Positions 15,373-23,750 of a DNA stretch of 64,000 bases are shown here, one piece after another. Every line of letters starts with the position of its first letter. Position 1 is the stretch's first letter. This DNA comes from Thermophilibacter provencensis (GTDB taxonomy: Bacteria > Actinomycetota > Coriobacteriia > Coriobacteriales > Atopobiaceae). The stretch spans positions 806,001-870,000 of the forward strand of contig NZ_LT671417.1 of assembly GCF_900128445.1 (NCBI RefSeq). The letters are read 5' to 3'. A program made the position numbers and the translations under genes. The notes beneath the pieces are model-generated. The model was not told the origin of the DNA. It worked only from the letters and a program-made list of their open reading frames with translations, and did no database searches.

Positions 15373-16482
15373 ATGCATGCTTTTGTGAGCCACTGGTCCG
15401 CATCTGACGTACTGCGCCTGGTTGGCGAGGCTCCCCGCTGGCCGGAGAGCGCACGCCTACTGCCGCCTGCCAAGGATTGCGTGTCGGGGCAGCGGGACTT
15501 CAGGAAGTGCCGCATTGGCGAGCGCCTGGACTCGCTTGGGCTTGCCGCGCGTCCCGTTGACCTTATCGTTCCGGCCAAGAGCGCGCGCAGCAGCGGCGGC
15601 CTTGTTCGCGCCCACCTCTGGAGCGGAATCGTTCCGCAGCGCTCCATGCTTGATTTGGGCGGCGGGCTGCTGTCCTGTGGCGCGGAGCTCATCGTAATCC
15701 AGCTCTGCTCTGCTCAGAGCAAGCTCGATGCGTTGCTGGACGCCCACGCGAGCGCCGTTCGCGCCGAGGCCGAGCTTGCGGCGGGGCTGGGTCTTGAGGA
15801 GGGACCTACCATCGACCATCCCCTCAAGTGGGAGCGCATCCGCCGGCTCATCGCGGCTGCGGTGGTCGCATGTGAGTTTGCGGGCACATATCGGCTTCCT
15901 GCGGACGAGAAGAACGTCAGCTACCGGGCTTCGCGCCTCATGAGCTCGGCAAGCCTGGCATCGGCGATAGCCGAGATGGGGGAGACGTCGGGCACGAGGC
16001 GTGCAGCGCGCGTCTGCGATCTCACGCTTGAGGGCTCCGCCTCCCCTATGGAGACTGTCCTCGGCCTCATGCTTACGCTTCCGGTTGAGTACGGCGGCTT
16101 TGGGATTGAGAGACCGCAGCTCAACTGCCCGGTTGACGTGTCCTCGTGCCGAGAGGAGGGGTTGGCCGACCGCGATGTGGTGACGCCGGACTTTCTCTGG
16201 CCGGAGCAGCGCGTCGCCATCGAGTACGACAGCGACGAGTTCCATGCGGCTCGCGGGGCGGGCCAGTCCGCGCGCGACGCCACCAGGGCAAACATCCTGA
16301 CGACGCTGGGGTATCGGGTGTTCCGCGCAACGTCGCGGACGGTGCGGGCGCCTGAGGGCGTGGCGCTTCTCGCCCGTCAGGTTTCCCATGCGCTGGGCAT
16401 CAGCTTAGAGCCGACGACGCCCCTGCAGGAGCTCCGGAGAAGAAAGCTCTATCTGGAACTGATGCCTCGAACCAAGGCGTAG
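15373..16482 (+). CDS. DUF559-type protein with Vsr/PD-(D/E)XK-like endonuclease domain
   Basis: The 369-residue protein ends in a nuclease-like domain: TPDFLWPEQRVAIEYDSDEFH (about residues 272-292) supplies Asp and Glu-Tyr-Asp residues, and ARDATRANILTTLGYRVFRAT matches the DUF559/Vsr pattern of conserved Arg, leucine-rich helix and Gly-Tyr-x-Val strand. The first 250 residues contain PVDLIVPAKSARSSGGLVRAHLW, similar to transcriptional-regulator/AbiEi-like proteins of actinobacteria, with no clear HTH. Biological role is unknown; DNA cleavage or a defence function is inference. It stands alone, with closely similar AT-rich palindromes on both sides, and codon use is like its neighbours. The ATG has AGGGAGAG upstream. 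Confidence 0.72.
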   Translation: MHAFVSHWSASDVLRLVGEAPRWPESARLLPPAKDCVSGQRDFRKCRIGERLDSLGLAARPVDLIVPAKSARSSGGLVRAHLWSGIVPQRSMLDLGGGLLSCGAELIVIQLCSAQSKLDALLDAHASAVRAEAELAAGLGLEEGPTIDHPLKWERIRRLIAAAVVACEFAGTYRLPADEKNVSYRASRLMSSASLASAIAEMGETSGTRRAARVCDLTLEGSASPMETVLGLMLTLPVEYGGFGIERPQLNCPVDVSSCREEGLADRDVVTPDFLWPEQRVAIEYDSDEFHAARGAGQSARDATRANILTTLGYRVFRATSRTVRAPEGVALLARQVSHALGISLEPTTPLQELRRRKLYLELMPRTKA

Positions 16483-16494
16483 GGCTGTCTCGAG

Positions 16495-16612
16495 GTCCTT
16501 CTCGCCATCGGCAATCTCGTACCTAGTATATCTTATATAAAATATAAGATTGCTAACATAACGGTATAGAAACGAAAGAGAGACTAGGTGCGAGGTTTTG
16601 GGCGAGAAGGAC
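16495..16612. repeat. AT-rich palindromic element 2, downstream of the DUF559-type gene
   Basis: The ends are exact inverted 12-mers, GTCCTTCTCGCC (16495-16506) and GGCGAGAAGGAC (16601-16612). Inside lie AATCTCGTACCTAGT (16513-16527) and ACTAGGTGCGAGGTTT (16584-16599), matching element 1. The centre holds a perfect small palindrome, ATCTTATAT and ATATAAGAT (16530-16550). The structure is that of a non-coding mobile element (MITE-like) or a large bidirectional hairpin. No target-site duplication is obvious. Confidence 0.85.
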
Positions 16613-16639
16613 CGCGCGGCAAGCAGGGTCGCGCGGTCC
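16609..16639 (-). terminator. Hairpin downstream of the PFL/DUF711 gene
   Basis: GGACCGCGC (16609-16617) pairs with GCGCGGTCC (16631-16639) across 13 bases, seven bases after the gene's stop on the minus strand. It overlaps the end of AT-rich element 2. Confidence 0.6.
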
Positions 16640-16645
16640 CGCCCG

Positions 16646-18010
16646 CTAGTTCTTGAGGCTGTTGAGCGGTGCCGGGAAGCGGCCCCCGCGGTGCGCGAAG
16701 ACGCTGCCGGCAAAGCGGTTGACCGGCATGACCGGCGCGGAGCCGAAGAGGCCGCCAAACTCCAGCATGTCGCCCTCCTTGCGGCCGATGGCGGGAATGA
16801 GGCGCACCGCCGTGGTCTTGGTGTTGATGACGCCGATGGCCATCTCGTCGGCGATGATGCCGGCGATGGTCTCCACGGAGGTGTCTCCAGGCACGGCGAT
16901 CATGTCAAGGCCCACGGAGCACACGCAGGTCATGGCCTCGAGTTTCTCCAGGCTGAGGGCGCCGTCCACGGCCGCGCGAATCATGCCCGCGTCCTCGGAG
17001 ACGGGGATGAAGGCACCGGACAGGCCGCCCACGGAGGAGGATGCCATGACGCCGCCCTTCTTGACGGCGTCGTTGAGCAGCGCGAGCGCGCAGGTGGTGC
17101 CGGGGCCGCCGCACTCGCCTACGCCGATCGTCTCCAGAATCTGGGCAACGGAATCGCCGACGGCCGGTGTCGGCGCAAGGGACAGGTCCACGATACCCTT
17201 CTCCACGCCCAGGCGACGGCTCGCCTCGCGGCTCATGAGCTCGCCCGCGCGCGTGATCTTGAAGGCGGTCTGCTTGATTTTCTCCGCAACGTCCATGAGG
17301 CTCGCGGTCTCGGGAAGCTCTGCCAGGGCCGCGGCCATGACGCCGGGGCCGGAAACGCCCACGTTGATGACGGCGTCGGCCTCGCCGGAGCCGTGGACGG
17401 CGCCCGCCATGAAGGGGGAGTCCTCGACCATGTTGGCAAAGACGACAAACTTGGCCGCTCCGTAGCAGTCGATGTCGACGGTGCGGCGGGCGCACTCGAG
17501 GATCGTCTCGGCGGAGAGCAGTACGGCGTCCATGTTGATGCCGGCGCGCGTGGAGGCGATGTTGAGCGAGGAGCACACGCGCTCGGTGGTGGCCAGCGCC
17601 TCGGGGATACTCGCGATGAGGCGGCGGTCCGTCGCGCCCATGCCCTTCTGCACGAGCGCCGAGAAGCCGCCCATGAAGTCGATTCCCAGGGCCTCGGCCG
17701 CGCGGTCCATGGCGTGCGCGAGCGGGGAGAGGTCCTCGTCCGGGCAGCCGGCCGCGACCTGGGCGATCGGCGTCACCGAGACACGCTTGTTGGCGATGGG
17801 GATGCCGTACTCGTTCTGCAGGTCGTCGGCGGTCTCCACGAGGCGCTCGGCCGTGCGCGTGATGCGGTCGTAGACCTTGTCGCACATGCGGCTCATGTCC
17901 TCGTCGGCGCAGCCCGCAAGCGAGATGCCCATCGTGATGGTGCGAAGGTCGAGGTTCTGCTCGGAGACCATCGAGAGGGTCTCGGCAACTTCCTGCGGTG
18001 TGATGTCCAT
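16646..18010 (-). CDS. PFL/DUF711 (UPF0210) family protein
   Basis: The 454-residue protein matches the UPF0210/DUF711 family throughout: [21 protein letters not shown] near the N-terminus, [29 protein letters not shown] (here [10 protein letters not shown]), [47 protein letters not shown], and the C-terminal [24 protein letters not shown]. The fold is related to pyruvate formate lyase barrels, but the reaction is not known. In many Firmicutes the gene is paired with a small ACT-domain protein (UPF0237); none is next to it here. It is transcribed alone, between a strong hairpin region upstream and its own hairpin downstream. Confidence 0.93.
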   Translation of the reverse strand: MDITPQEVAETLSMVSEQNLDLRTITMGISLAGCADEDMSRMCDKVYDRITRTAERLVETADDLQNEYGIPIANKRVSVTPIAQVAAGCPDEDLSPLAHAMDRAAEALGIDFMGGFSALVQKGMGATDRRLIASIPEALATTERVCSSLNIASTRAGINMDAVLLSAETILECARRTVDIDCYGAAKFVVFANMVEDSPFMAGAVHGSGEADAVINVGVSGPGVMAAALAELPETASLMDVAEKIKQTAFKITRAGELMSREASRRLGVEKGIVDLSLAPTPAVGDSVAQILETIGVGECGGPGTTCALALLNDAVKKGGVMASSSVGGLSGAFIPVSEDAGMIRAAVDGALSLEKLEAMTCVCSVGLDMIAVPGDTSVETIAGIIADEMAIGVINTKTTAVRLIPAIGRKEGDMLEFGGLFGSAPVMPVNRFAGSVFAHRGGRFPAPLNSLKN

Positions 18011-18082
18011 GGGCGCCTTTCTCGCGCGGGCTACTGCAAGGTTCGATTATATGTGAGCGAGCTGACCCTGCGGCCCCAACGT

Positions 18083-18148
18083 TGAGTGACTCGTTTCGGC
18101 CAGATGGGGCCTCCGAGAGGCTCTCATCCGTCCGGAACGAGTCACTCA
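18083..18148. repeat. Inverted repeat TGAGTGACTCGTT...AACGAGTCACTCA
   Basis: Arms of 15 bases (18083-18097 and 18134-18148) match at 13 positions. The loop holds GGCCTC/GAGGC, which can pair as well. It lies upstream of the PFL/DUF711 start, beside the much longer perfect hairpin at 18174. Confidence 0.8.
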
Positions 18149-18173
18149 GCAGAGGAGGGTCGAGGGTCGGACA

Positions 18174-18248
18174 GCGACCTGACAGTGGTGACGGGGTCGT
18201 TTGTCATGAAAAACATGACAAACGACCCCGTCACCACTGTCAGGTCGC
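18174..18248. repeat. Perfect 35-bp inverted repeat with AAAAA loop
   Basis: Positions 18174-18208 and 18214-18248 are exact reverse complements separated by five A residues. Key words are GACAGTGGTGACGGGGTC and its complement. It begins six bases after the histidine kinase stop on the minus strand. TGACAGTGGTGACGGGGTC resembles TGACAAAGGTGACAGGGTC at 51664, so it probably belongs to the same repeat family. It may also act as a terminator or cruciform. Confidence 0.95.
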
Positions 18249-18253
18249 CTTGG

Positions 18254-19573
18254 TCACACCTGCGGGCCGGCGAGAAGGACGTTGAGGTAGAACACCCCGT
18301 CCTGGATGCCGGCGTGGAGAGAGCCGCCGTAGCGCTCGGCGATCTGGCGCATGGAGCGCACTCCGAAGCCGTGGTTCATGCCGTCAGCCTTGGTGGTGAG
18401 GGGAAGGCCATCCGCCGAGAACCTGGGCTGCTCGGGACAGTAGTTCTCCACGCTCACGCCCACCATGGCGCCGCGGCGCTGGACGGAGAGCGTGATGGCG
18501 CGCCGCTCGGGGTCGGGGAGGTCGCGTACCGCCTCGATGGAGTTGTCGAGCGCGTTGCCAAAGAGGGAGTAGATGTCCGCCGGCGCCATGAAGTCGAGCG
18601 CGGCGCCCTCCGCCATCACGGTGAGCACGATTCCGCGGCTGGAGCACGCGAGGCTCTTCTCCGTGAGGATGGTGTCCAGGGCCTCGTTGCCCGTTTCCAC
18701 CACCGAGTCGTAGACGTCGACCTCGCGGGCAATGTCGGCGAGCACGGCGCCGTCCACCACGGCGCCGCTGTCCGCGAGATGGCGGATCTGATGCTTGATG
18801 TCGTGGCACTTGATGTTGATGGCCTCGATGTTCTCGCGGCTGAGGCGGTACTGGCGCTCGCGCTCGGCGAGCAGCCTTTCGGTCTCGGCCCGCTCGATGT
18901 CCGCGCGCTTGGCGTAGAGCAGCTCGTACTCCGCCACGAGCACGAAGACGCAGACCATGGGATGCACAAAGCGCAGCATCACAAGAAGGCTGAAGAGCGC
19001 GCCCTTGAGCGCGAGCGCCTTGATGATGACGTCAAAGCCAATGACCACGATGACCACCACCGCGAGCATCGAGAGCATCATCCGGTTCTCCACCTCGATG
19101 AGCCCCTTGACGTTGACCCTCCTGACCAGGAGGTAGTAGCCCGCGGCGTAGACCACGGCGGGCACGCCAAGCGTGACCAGGACGTCGGGGAGCCCCTCCA
19201 AGGAAGCGTTGGCGTGGTGCGTGACGAGCATCTGGATCAAGATCTGCAGGCCGCTCGCAATGTTCTGCAGCGTGTAGCCCGCCGTGGCGCAGAACAGCGC
19301 GGTCCATGGTCGCACGTCAAAGACAAAGAGGATGAGCAGCACAAAGACGGCGAGCACAACGCTGAAGACCGTGAACGCCTGGGACGTGTCGAGCCCGGTC
19401 ACGGCCCCCGTCGCCAGCGGCACGACCGCAATGGCGAGAAGAACGGCGAGCACGAGGGCGCCCCTGAGCACGTGGTGCGGACGGCGGGGGAGCCGGCAGC
19501 ACAGCAGCGTCACGGGAACGAGCAGCTGGACGAGGGGCTCGAGGGACCACCAGGTGTCGAGGAACTCCCTCAC
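18254..19573 (-). CDS. GHKL-type sensor histidine kinase (AgrC-like)
   Basis: The 439-residue protein has six or seven hydrophobic segments in the first 220 residues and a cytosolic coiled region (ERAETERLLAERERQYRL). The H-box-like INIKCHDIKHQIRHL at about residue 260 holds the likely phosphorylated His. The ATP-binding end has the N-box SLFGNALDNSIEAV and G-box HGFGVRSMRQIAERYGG. It starts at GTG 19571-19573, overlapping the response regulator stop in GTGA, so the two are translated together. The family senses peptides or cell envelope signals, but no agrB/agrD-like gene is adjacent. The last codons include an in-frame copy of the 12-mer GGCGAGAAGGAC (18269-18280). Confidence 0.92.
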   Translation of the reverse strand: MREFLDTWWSLEPLVQLLVPVTLLCCRLPRRPHHVLRGALVLAVLLAIAVVPLATGAVTGLDTSQAFTVFSVVLAVFVLLILFVFDVRPWTALFCATAGYTLQNIASGLQILIQMLVTHHANASLEGLPDVLVTLGVPAVVYAAGYYLLVRRVNVKGLIEVENRMMLSMLAVVVIVVIGFDVIIKALALKGALFSLLVMLRFVHPMVCVFVLVAEYELLYAKRADIERAETERLLAERERQYRLSRENIEAINIKCHDIKHQIRHLADSGAVVDGAVLADIAREVDVYDSVVETGNEALDTILTEKSLACSSRGIVLTVMAEGAALDFMAPADIYSLFGNALDNSIEAVRDLPDPERRAITLSVQRRGAMVGVSVENYCPEQPRFSADGLPLTTKADGMNHGFGVRSMRQIAERYGGSLHAGIQDGVFYLNVLLAGPQV

Positions 19574-20280
19574 CGGTGGCCGCCCAGGTAGTCCGTCACC
19601 GCGTCCATGACCTCACGCTTGCGCGTGCGCGAGACGTGCAGCTGCTCGCCGGTGACCATCTGGAGTGCCGAAGGGCGGATGAACGAGATCTTGTCCATGT
19701 TGGCGAGGCAGCTCTTTGCCACGCGGATCACCGGCGCGCCCGAGAGGTCCTCCTCGACCTGCCCGAGCGTTCCGCGCGTCTCAAGCTGCTCGCCGCTCTC
19801 CAGGTGGTAGGTGAGCTTGTGGCCGTTGACCTCTATGTAGACGATTGACGAGAAGGGCACCACGCGCACGCCCTCCTCGGTGGGCACCATGACGGAGCGC
19901 CCGGAGTTCTGCTTGATGACGCGCAGGGCACGGTCTAGGTTCATGGAGAGGTTGCCCCAGGTGACGGGCTTCACGATGAAGCCCATGGCGCCGACCTCGT
20001 AGCCCTTCACGGCGTACTTGGCGAGGTTGGTCACAAAGATGATGGGCGTGGTCTCGTCGTAGACGCGCATGAGCTGCGCCGCCTCCATGCCGCTGATGCC
20101 CGGAAGATCAATGTCCAGGAGAATGAGGTCGTAGCGGCCCTTGTCGGAGAGCATCTCCATGGCCGACTTGATCCACGTGATATGAAACGCCTCGCCATGG
20201 GCGTCCCCATAGCGCCGCAGATAGTCAGACAGGCGCTGAGCCTCGCTCGGCTCGTCTTCCACAACGAGTGCGCGATACAT
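19570..20280 (-). CDS. LytTR-family response regulator
   Basis: The 236-residue protein has a receiver domain (residues 1-120) with Glu8-Asp9-Glu10 near the N-terminus, the phosphorylated Asp56 in LILLDIDLPG and a Lys in FIVKPVTW. A LytTR DNA-binding domain follows (about residues 140-235), with VPFSSIVYIEVNGHKLTYHLESG and FIRPSALQMVTGEQLHVSRTRK. It is the AgrA/VirR type that binds paired 9-bp direct repeats. The start at 20280 has GGGAGGG upstream; the longer reading to 20319 does not. It is first in a two-gene operon with the histidine kinase. Direct repeats upstream (20347-20376) suggest autoregulation. Confidence 0.94.
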   Translation of the reverse strand: MYRALVVEDEPSEAQRLSDYLRRYGDAHGEAFHITWIKSAMEMLSDKGRYDLILLDIDLPGISGMEAAQLMRVYDETTPIIFVTNLAKYAVKGYEVGAMGFIVKPVTWGNLSMNLDRALRVIKQNSGRSVMVPTEEGVRVVPFSSIVYIEVNGHKLTYHLESGEQLETRGTLGQVEEDLSGAPVIRVAKSCLANMDKISFIRPSALQMVTGEQLHVSRTRKREVMDAVTDYLGGHR

Positions 20281-20346
20281 CTGTTTTCCCTCCCTGGGCC
20301 TGGTCGGAGCCAAACCCATCCCCGGTAAAAGGGTACAGCATGACGT

Positions 20347-20376
20347 TTACCGGCGGAACGGAACCGCTTACCGGCG
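20347..20376. promoter_or_regulatory. Candidate LytTR operator: two TTACCGGCG direct repeats 21 bp apart
   Basis: TTACCGGCG occurs at 20347-20355 and 20368-20376, a start-to-start distance of 21 bases (two helical turns), as expected for LytTR dimers. A third related word on the other strand, TTTACCGGG (complement of 20321-20329), lies just to the left. The site is 67 bases upstream of the response regulator and between it and the lipoprotein gene at 20556. Confidence 0.6.
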
Positions 20377-20555
20377 TTAAATGCCTGACCGTGTCACCGT
20401 TTGGCGGATTTGCGTGACGGATGTGCCACGAAAAACGCACCTCAGGCCAAAACTGACGCTCGCGAGCAGCGCGGCGTTTGAATGGAGCCAACGCAACGGA
20501 AGGACCCTGCGAGGCCTGAGGAGTCCGGCGCGGGGAAGGGAAAGAGGAGGAACCC

Positions 20556-21014
20556 ATGAAGAAGCAGCTTGTTCTTGCCGCGGCGTGCGCGCTCGCGATC
20601 TCGATGCCGCTCGTCGGCTGCGGCGGCAACGGTGGTGGCACCGCCAGCACCGGCGACGACGCCGCCCAGTCCCAGTCCGGCGGCGACTTCGATGCCGTCG
20701 AGGCCTACTACGGCCAGTGGCACGGCTACGTTGAGATTACCGGCGAGACCGTTTATGGCACTTCGGGCGGTGTTGAGGCAATGCTCGATGTCTATCTCGA
20801 GCAGGACGGCTCCTGCTCCGTGGAGCCCACCGAGGCTCACTCCGACCTGCTGACCGACGAGGGCACCTGGGAGGCCACTGAGGGCGAGATTACCCTGCAC
20901 CTCACCGACGGAGACATCGTGATGACGGTCACGAGCGATGAGAAGGCTGAGGCCAATGCGGCCGACTTTGGTATTGCCGACTTCGACACCATCCTGTTCG
21001 ACTTCTACGGCTAA
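20556..21014 (+). CDS. Small secreted lipoprotein of unknown function
   Basis: The 152-residue protein starts with a lipoprotein signal (MKKQLVLAAACALAISMPLVGC), followed by a Gly/Thr/Ser-rich linker and a roughly 100-residue acidic domain (YYGQWHGYVEITGET, DEGTWEATEGEITLHLTDGD). The domain looks like a small beta-sandwich, as in other host-associated actinobacterial lipoproteins, but I do not recognise a family with a known activity. GGAGGAA precedes the ATG. It lies 86 bases upstream of the GH3 gene at 21101 on the same strand and opposite the LytTR regulator, so it could be that regulator's target. Confidence 0.85.
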   Translation: MKKQLVLAAACALAISMPLVGCGGNGGGTASTGDDAAQSQSGGDFDAVEAYYGQWHGYVEITGETVYGTSGGVEAMLDVYLEQDGSCSVEPTEAHSDLLTDEGTWEATEGEITLHLTDGDIVMTVTSDEKAEANAADFGIADFDTILFDFYG

Positions 21015-21034
21015 TCCGTAACGCATTGCTTTAG

Positions 21035-21066
21035 GGCGGCGGGGCCGGGACAGCCCGGCACCGCCG
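21035..21066 (+). other. Hairpin between the lipoprotein and first GH3 gene
   Basis: GGCGGCGGGGCCGGG pairs imperfectly with CCCGGCACCGCCG across ACAG. It has no T tract and may be a leaky terminator or an mRNA-stabilising stem. Confidence 0.4.
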
Positions 21067-21100
21067 AGGGAAGAGATGGCTCCGACAAAAGGAGACAAGC

Positions 21101-23527
21101 ATGAAGAGCATTTCGCGTAGAGGGTTCTTTGCCGGCACCGCGGTGACGGCCGGCCTGCTCGGCCTGGCGGCGTGCGAGGGCACGTCCCAGACCACCGAGG
21201 AGCAGCCCGCCTCCGGCAGCGGCTATACCGAGACGGAGACTGAGTTCGGCTACACGCTCGTCGACAACGGCGACGGCAAGCAGCTCGGTTACTCCAAGGA
21301 CTCCGGTCTCAAGCTCATCGAGCAGGACGGCTACGCCTTCAAGGATTTCGAGGGCACGGGTGAGCTCGTCCCGTACGAGGACTGGCGCCTCTCTGCCGAG
21401 GAGCGCGCGGACGACCTTGCCAATCGCATGCCGCTTGACCGGATTTACGGCCTCATGTGCTTCTCCGCCCACCAGAGCTCTCTCGAGGAGGACAACTCTG
21501 TCACCGACGAGCAGAAGGAGTTCCTGGACGGCGGCGTCCGTGCTGTCCTGAACGCGGCGGCAAGCTATCCGGCGTTCCGTCAGGCGGAGTGGGCAAACGG
21601 CATGCAAGCCTACGCCGAGGGCTCCGAGAACAAGATTCCCATCAACTTCTCGTCCGACCCGCGCTGCGGCCGCAACTGCGCCGACTGGCCCGGCAACCTC
21701 GCGCTTGCCGCTACGTTCGATCCCGAGGTCGCCAAGCAGGCCGGCGCGGGTATCGCATCCGACCTGCGCAAGATGGGCATCGCGATGTTCCTCGGCCCGC
21801 AGTGCGACGTTGCCTCCGACCCGCGCTGGAGCCGCTTCAACGGAACCTTCGGCGAGGACCCCGCGCTCTCGCGTGACGTCACCCGTGCGTTCTGCGACGG
21901 CCTCCAGTCCACGGTGGACGAGAATGGCGAGGACCTGGGCTGGGGCACCGGCTCGCTCGTGGCAATGGTCAAGCACTGGCCGGCCGAGGGCGCGGGCGAG
22001 GGCGGCCGTGAGGCGCACATGGCGGGCGGCAAGTTCGCCGTCTACCCCGGCGACAACTTCAACGCGCTCATGATCCCGTTCGTCGACGGCGGCTTCAAGC
22101 TCGACGGCAAGACCGGCCAGGCCGGTGCCATCATGACGTCCTACACCGTGGCCTACGACGAGGACGAGAAGTACGGCGAGCTCGTGGGCTCCGGCTTCTC
22201 CAAGTACAAGGTCCAGGAGCTCCTGCGCGACAAGTACGGCTTCAAGGGCTCCGCATGCACCGACTGGGGCGTCCTCAACGATCCGCCCAACGGCAAGTGC
22301 TGGGGCCTCGAGGACACTGCCGAGTGGAACGTCGCCAAGCGCCTCTCGAAGGCCGTTGAGGTCGGCGTTGACCAGATGGGCGGCTGGAACGATCCCTCCT
22401 CCGTCCAGGAGGCCTATGACGACATGGTCGCCAGCCTCGGCGAGGAGCAGGCCGAGGCCAACTTCCGTGCGTCCGCCAAGCGCCTGCTGCTCGGCTACTT
22501 CAACACCGGCCTCTTCGAGAACCCGTACGTCGACGTTGACGTGGCACGCAAGGAGGTCGACGGAGCTCCCGACGACGTGACTGAGGCGGCGCTCGACGCT
22601 CAGGTCAAGGGCATCGTCATGCTCAAGAACCACGATGGTGTCATCAAGGCCGCCGAGGGCGACGCCAAGCCCAAGGTCTACGTGCCGATGCGCTTCACCC
22701 CGATCTCCAAGTCCGCCTCCGGCCAGGGTTCGGTGACCTGGAGGGAGTCCCCGGCCACCTGCGAGCTCCCGCTCCCGCTCGGCACGCTCGAGAAGTACTT
22801 CGAGGTCGTGACCGACATGCTGGCCGAGACCCTGACCGGTCCCGCCGACGAGGACGGCAACCCCACGCCCGCCGAGGCCGACCTCACCCGCCTCACTGCG
22901 GCCGATATCGCCGACTGCGACTACGTTGTCGTCTGCGCCGAGGCGCCGATTAACGGTAACCCGCGCGACGGCCGCGACGAGAACAACGAGTACATCCCGC
23001 TGTCCATCCAGTATCGCCCCTATACCGCGGATAACGAGTACGTCCGCCAGGTGTCCCTGGCCGGCGACACCCTGCCCGACGGCACCAAGGAGAACCGCTC
23101 CTACTACGGCAAGACCTCTGTTGTCACCAACGAGGCCCAGCTCGACCAGATTCTCAACGCCGCTGCGGTGGCGCACGAGGCGGGCAAGCCCTGCATCGTG
23201 ATCCTCGACATCACGCAGCCGATGTGCGTCCACGAGTTCGAGTCCGAGGTCGACGCCATCCTCGTCTCCATGTCCGGCTCCACCGAGGCGGCCTGCCGCA
23301 TCATCTGCGGCACCGACGAGCCCTCCGGCCTGCTGCCCATGCAGATGCCCAAGGACATGCTCGACGTCGAGAAGCAGCTCGAGGACGTCCCGAGGGACAT
23401 GGAGTGCTACACCGACGCCGACGGCAACAAGTACGACTTCGGCTTCGGCCTCAACTACTCCGGCCCCATCAGCGACGACCGTACCGAGAAGTACTGCGTC
23501 GAGCCGCTGACCGAGCCCGAGGCGTAG
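21101..23527 (+). CDS. Exported GH3 beta-glycosidase (lipoprotein with twin-arginine leader)
   Basis: The 808-residue protein starts MKSISRRGFFAGTAVTAG and has a lipobox LAAC ending at Cys25, so it is probably exported folded by Tat and lipid-anchored. The N-terminal GH3 barrel contains INFSSDPRCGRN, VKHWPAEGAGEGGREAH, and the nucleophile Asp388 in GSACTDWGVLND. The C-terminal alpha/beta sandwich starts near IVMLKNHDGVI and includes IVILDITQPMCVHEFESEVDAILVSMSGS. I cannot place the usual acid/base Glu motif (GEGxDR); the corresponding loop reads CAEAPINGNPRDGRDENNEY. Substrate is unknown: beta-glucosides, xylosides or aminosugars are all possible. The second GH3 gene follows 223 bases downstream behind a terminator. 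Confidence 0.92.
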   Translation: MKSISRRGFFAGTAVTAGLLGLAACEGTSQTTEEQPASGSGYTETETEFGYTLVDNGDGKQLGYSKDSGLKLIEQDGYAFKDFEGTGELVPYEDWRLSAEERADDLANRMPLDRIYGLMCFSAHQSSLEEDNSVTDEQKEFLDGGVRAVLNAAASYPAFRQAEWANGMQAYAEGSENKIPINFSSDPRCGRNCADWPGNLALAATFDPEVAKQAGAGIASDLRKMGIAMFLGPQCDVASDPRWSRFNGTFGEDPALSRDVTRAFCDGLQSTVDENGEDLGWGTGSLVAMVKHWPAEGAGEGGREAHMAGGKFAVYPGDNFNALMIPFVDGGFKLDGKTGQAGAIMTSYTVAYDEDEKYGELVGSGFSKYKVQELLRDKYGFKGSACTDWGVLNDPPNGKCWGLEDTAEWNVAKRLSKAVEVGVDQMGGWNDPSSVQEAYDDMVASLGEEQAEANFRASAKRLLLGYFNTGLFENPYVDVDVARKEVDGAPDDVTEAALDAQVKGIVMLKNHDGVIKAAEGDAKPKVYVPMRFTPISKSASGQGSVTWRESPATCELPLPLGTLEKYFEVVTDMLAETLTGPADEDGNPTPAEADLTRLTAADIADCDYVVVCAEAPINGNPRDGRDENNEYIPLSIQYRPYTADNEYVRQVSLAGDTLPDGTKENRSYYGKTSVVTNEAQLDQILNAAAVAHEAGKPCIVILDITQPMCVHEFESEVDAILVSMSGSTEAACRIICGTDEPSGLLPMQMPKDMLDVEKQLEDVPRDMECYTDADGNKYDFGFGLNYSGPISDDRTEKYCVEPLTEPEA

Positions 23528-23549
23528 ACACGCGCTGAAGGACCCAAAG

Positions 23550-23590
23550 GGGCGCGCCGCTGCCATCCTCCCTGGCGCGGCGCGCCCTTT
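23550..23590 (+). terminator. Terminator after the first GH3 gene
   Basis: An 11-bp perfect stem, GGGCGCGCCGC (23550-23560) with GCGGCGCGCCC (23577-23587), is followed by TTTCTCT. Confidence 0.85.
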
Positions 23591-23750
23591 CTCTCCCGAG
23601 GTTCTTCTCACCACGTTTTTCTCGCCCGCCGCTCGAATGCGCGACGTGCGGTTTGCGCTGTCAAAACGACAGGTTGCGGGAAAGGCGAAACACGGCGTGG
23701 CCAAACCCGTTGAATGAAGATATCTGCAACAGAAGGGAAGGGGAGTACCC

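Noticed and set aside
15264-16612. Composite insertion sequence with transposase
   Set aside because: The enclosed gene is a DUF559-type protein with no DDE, Y1 or serine-recombinase motifs, so the unit is not a standard IS.
18254-20280. A full agr-type quorum-sensing locus
   Set aside because: Only the kinase and regulator are present; no AgrB-like membrane protease or AgrD-like peptide gene is visible on either side.
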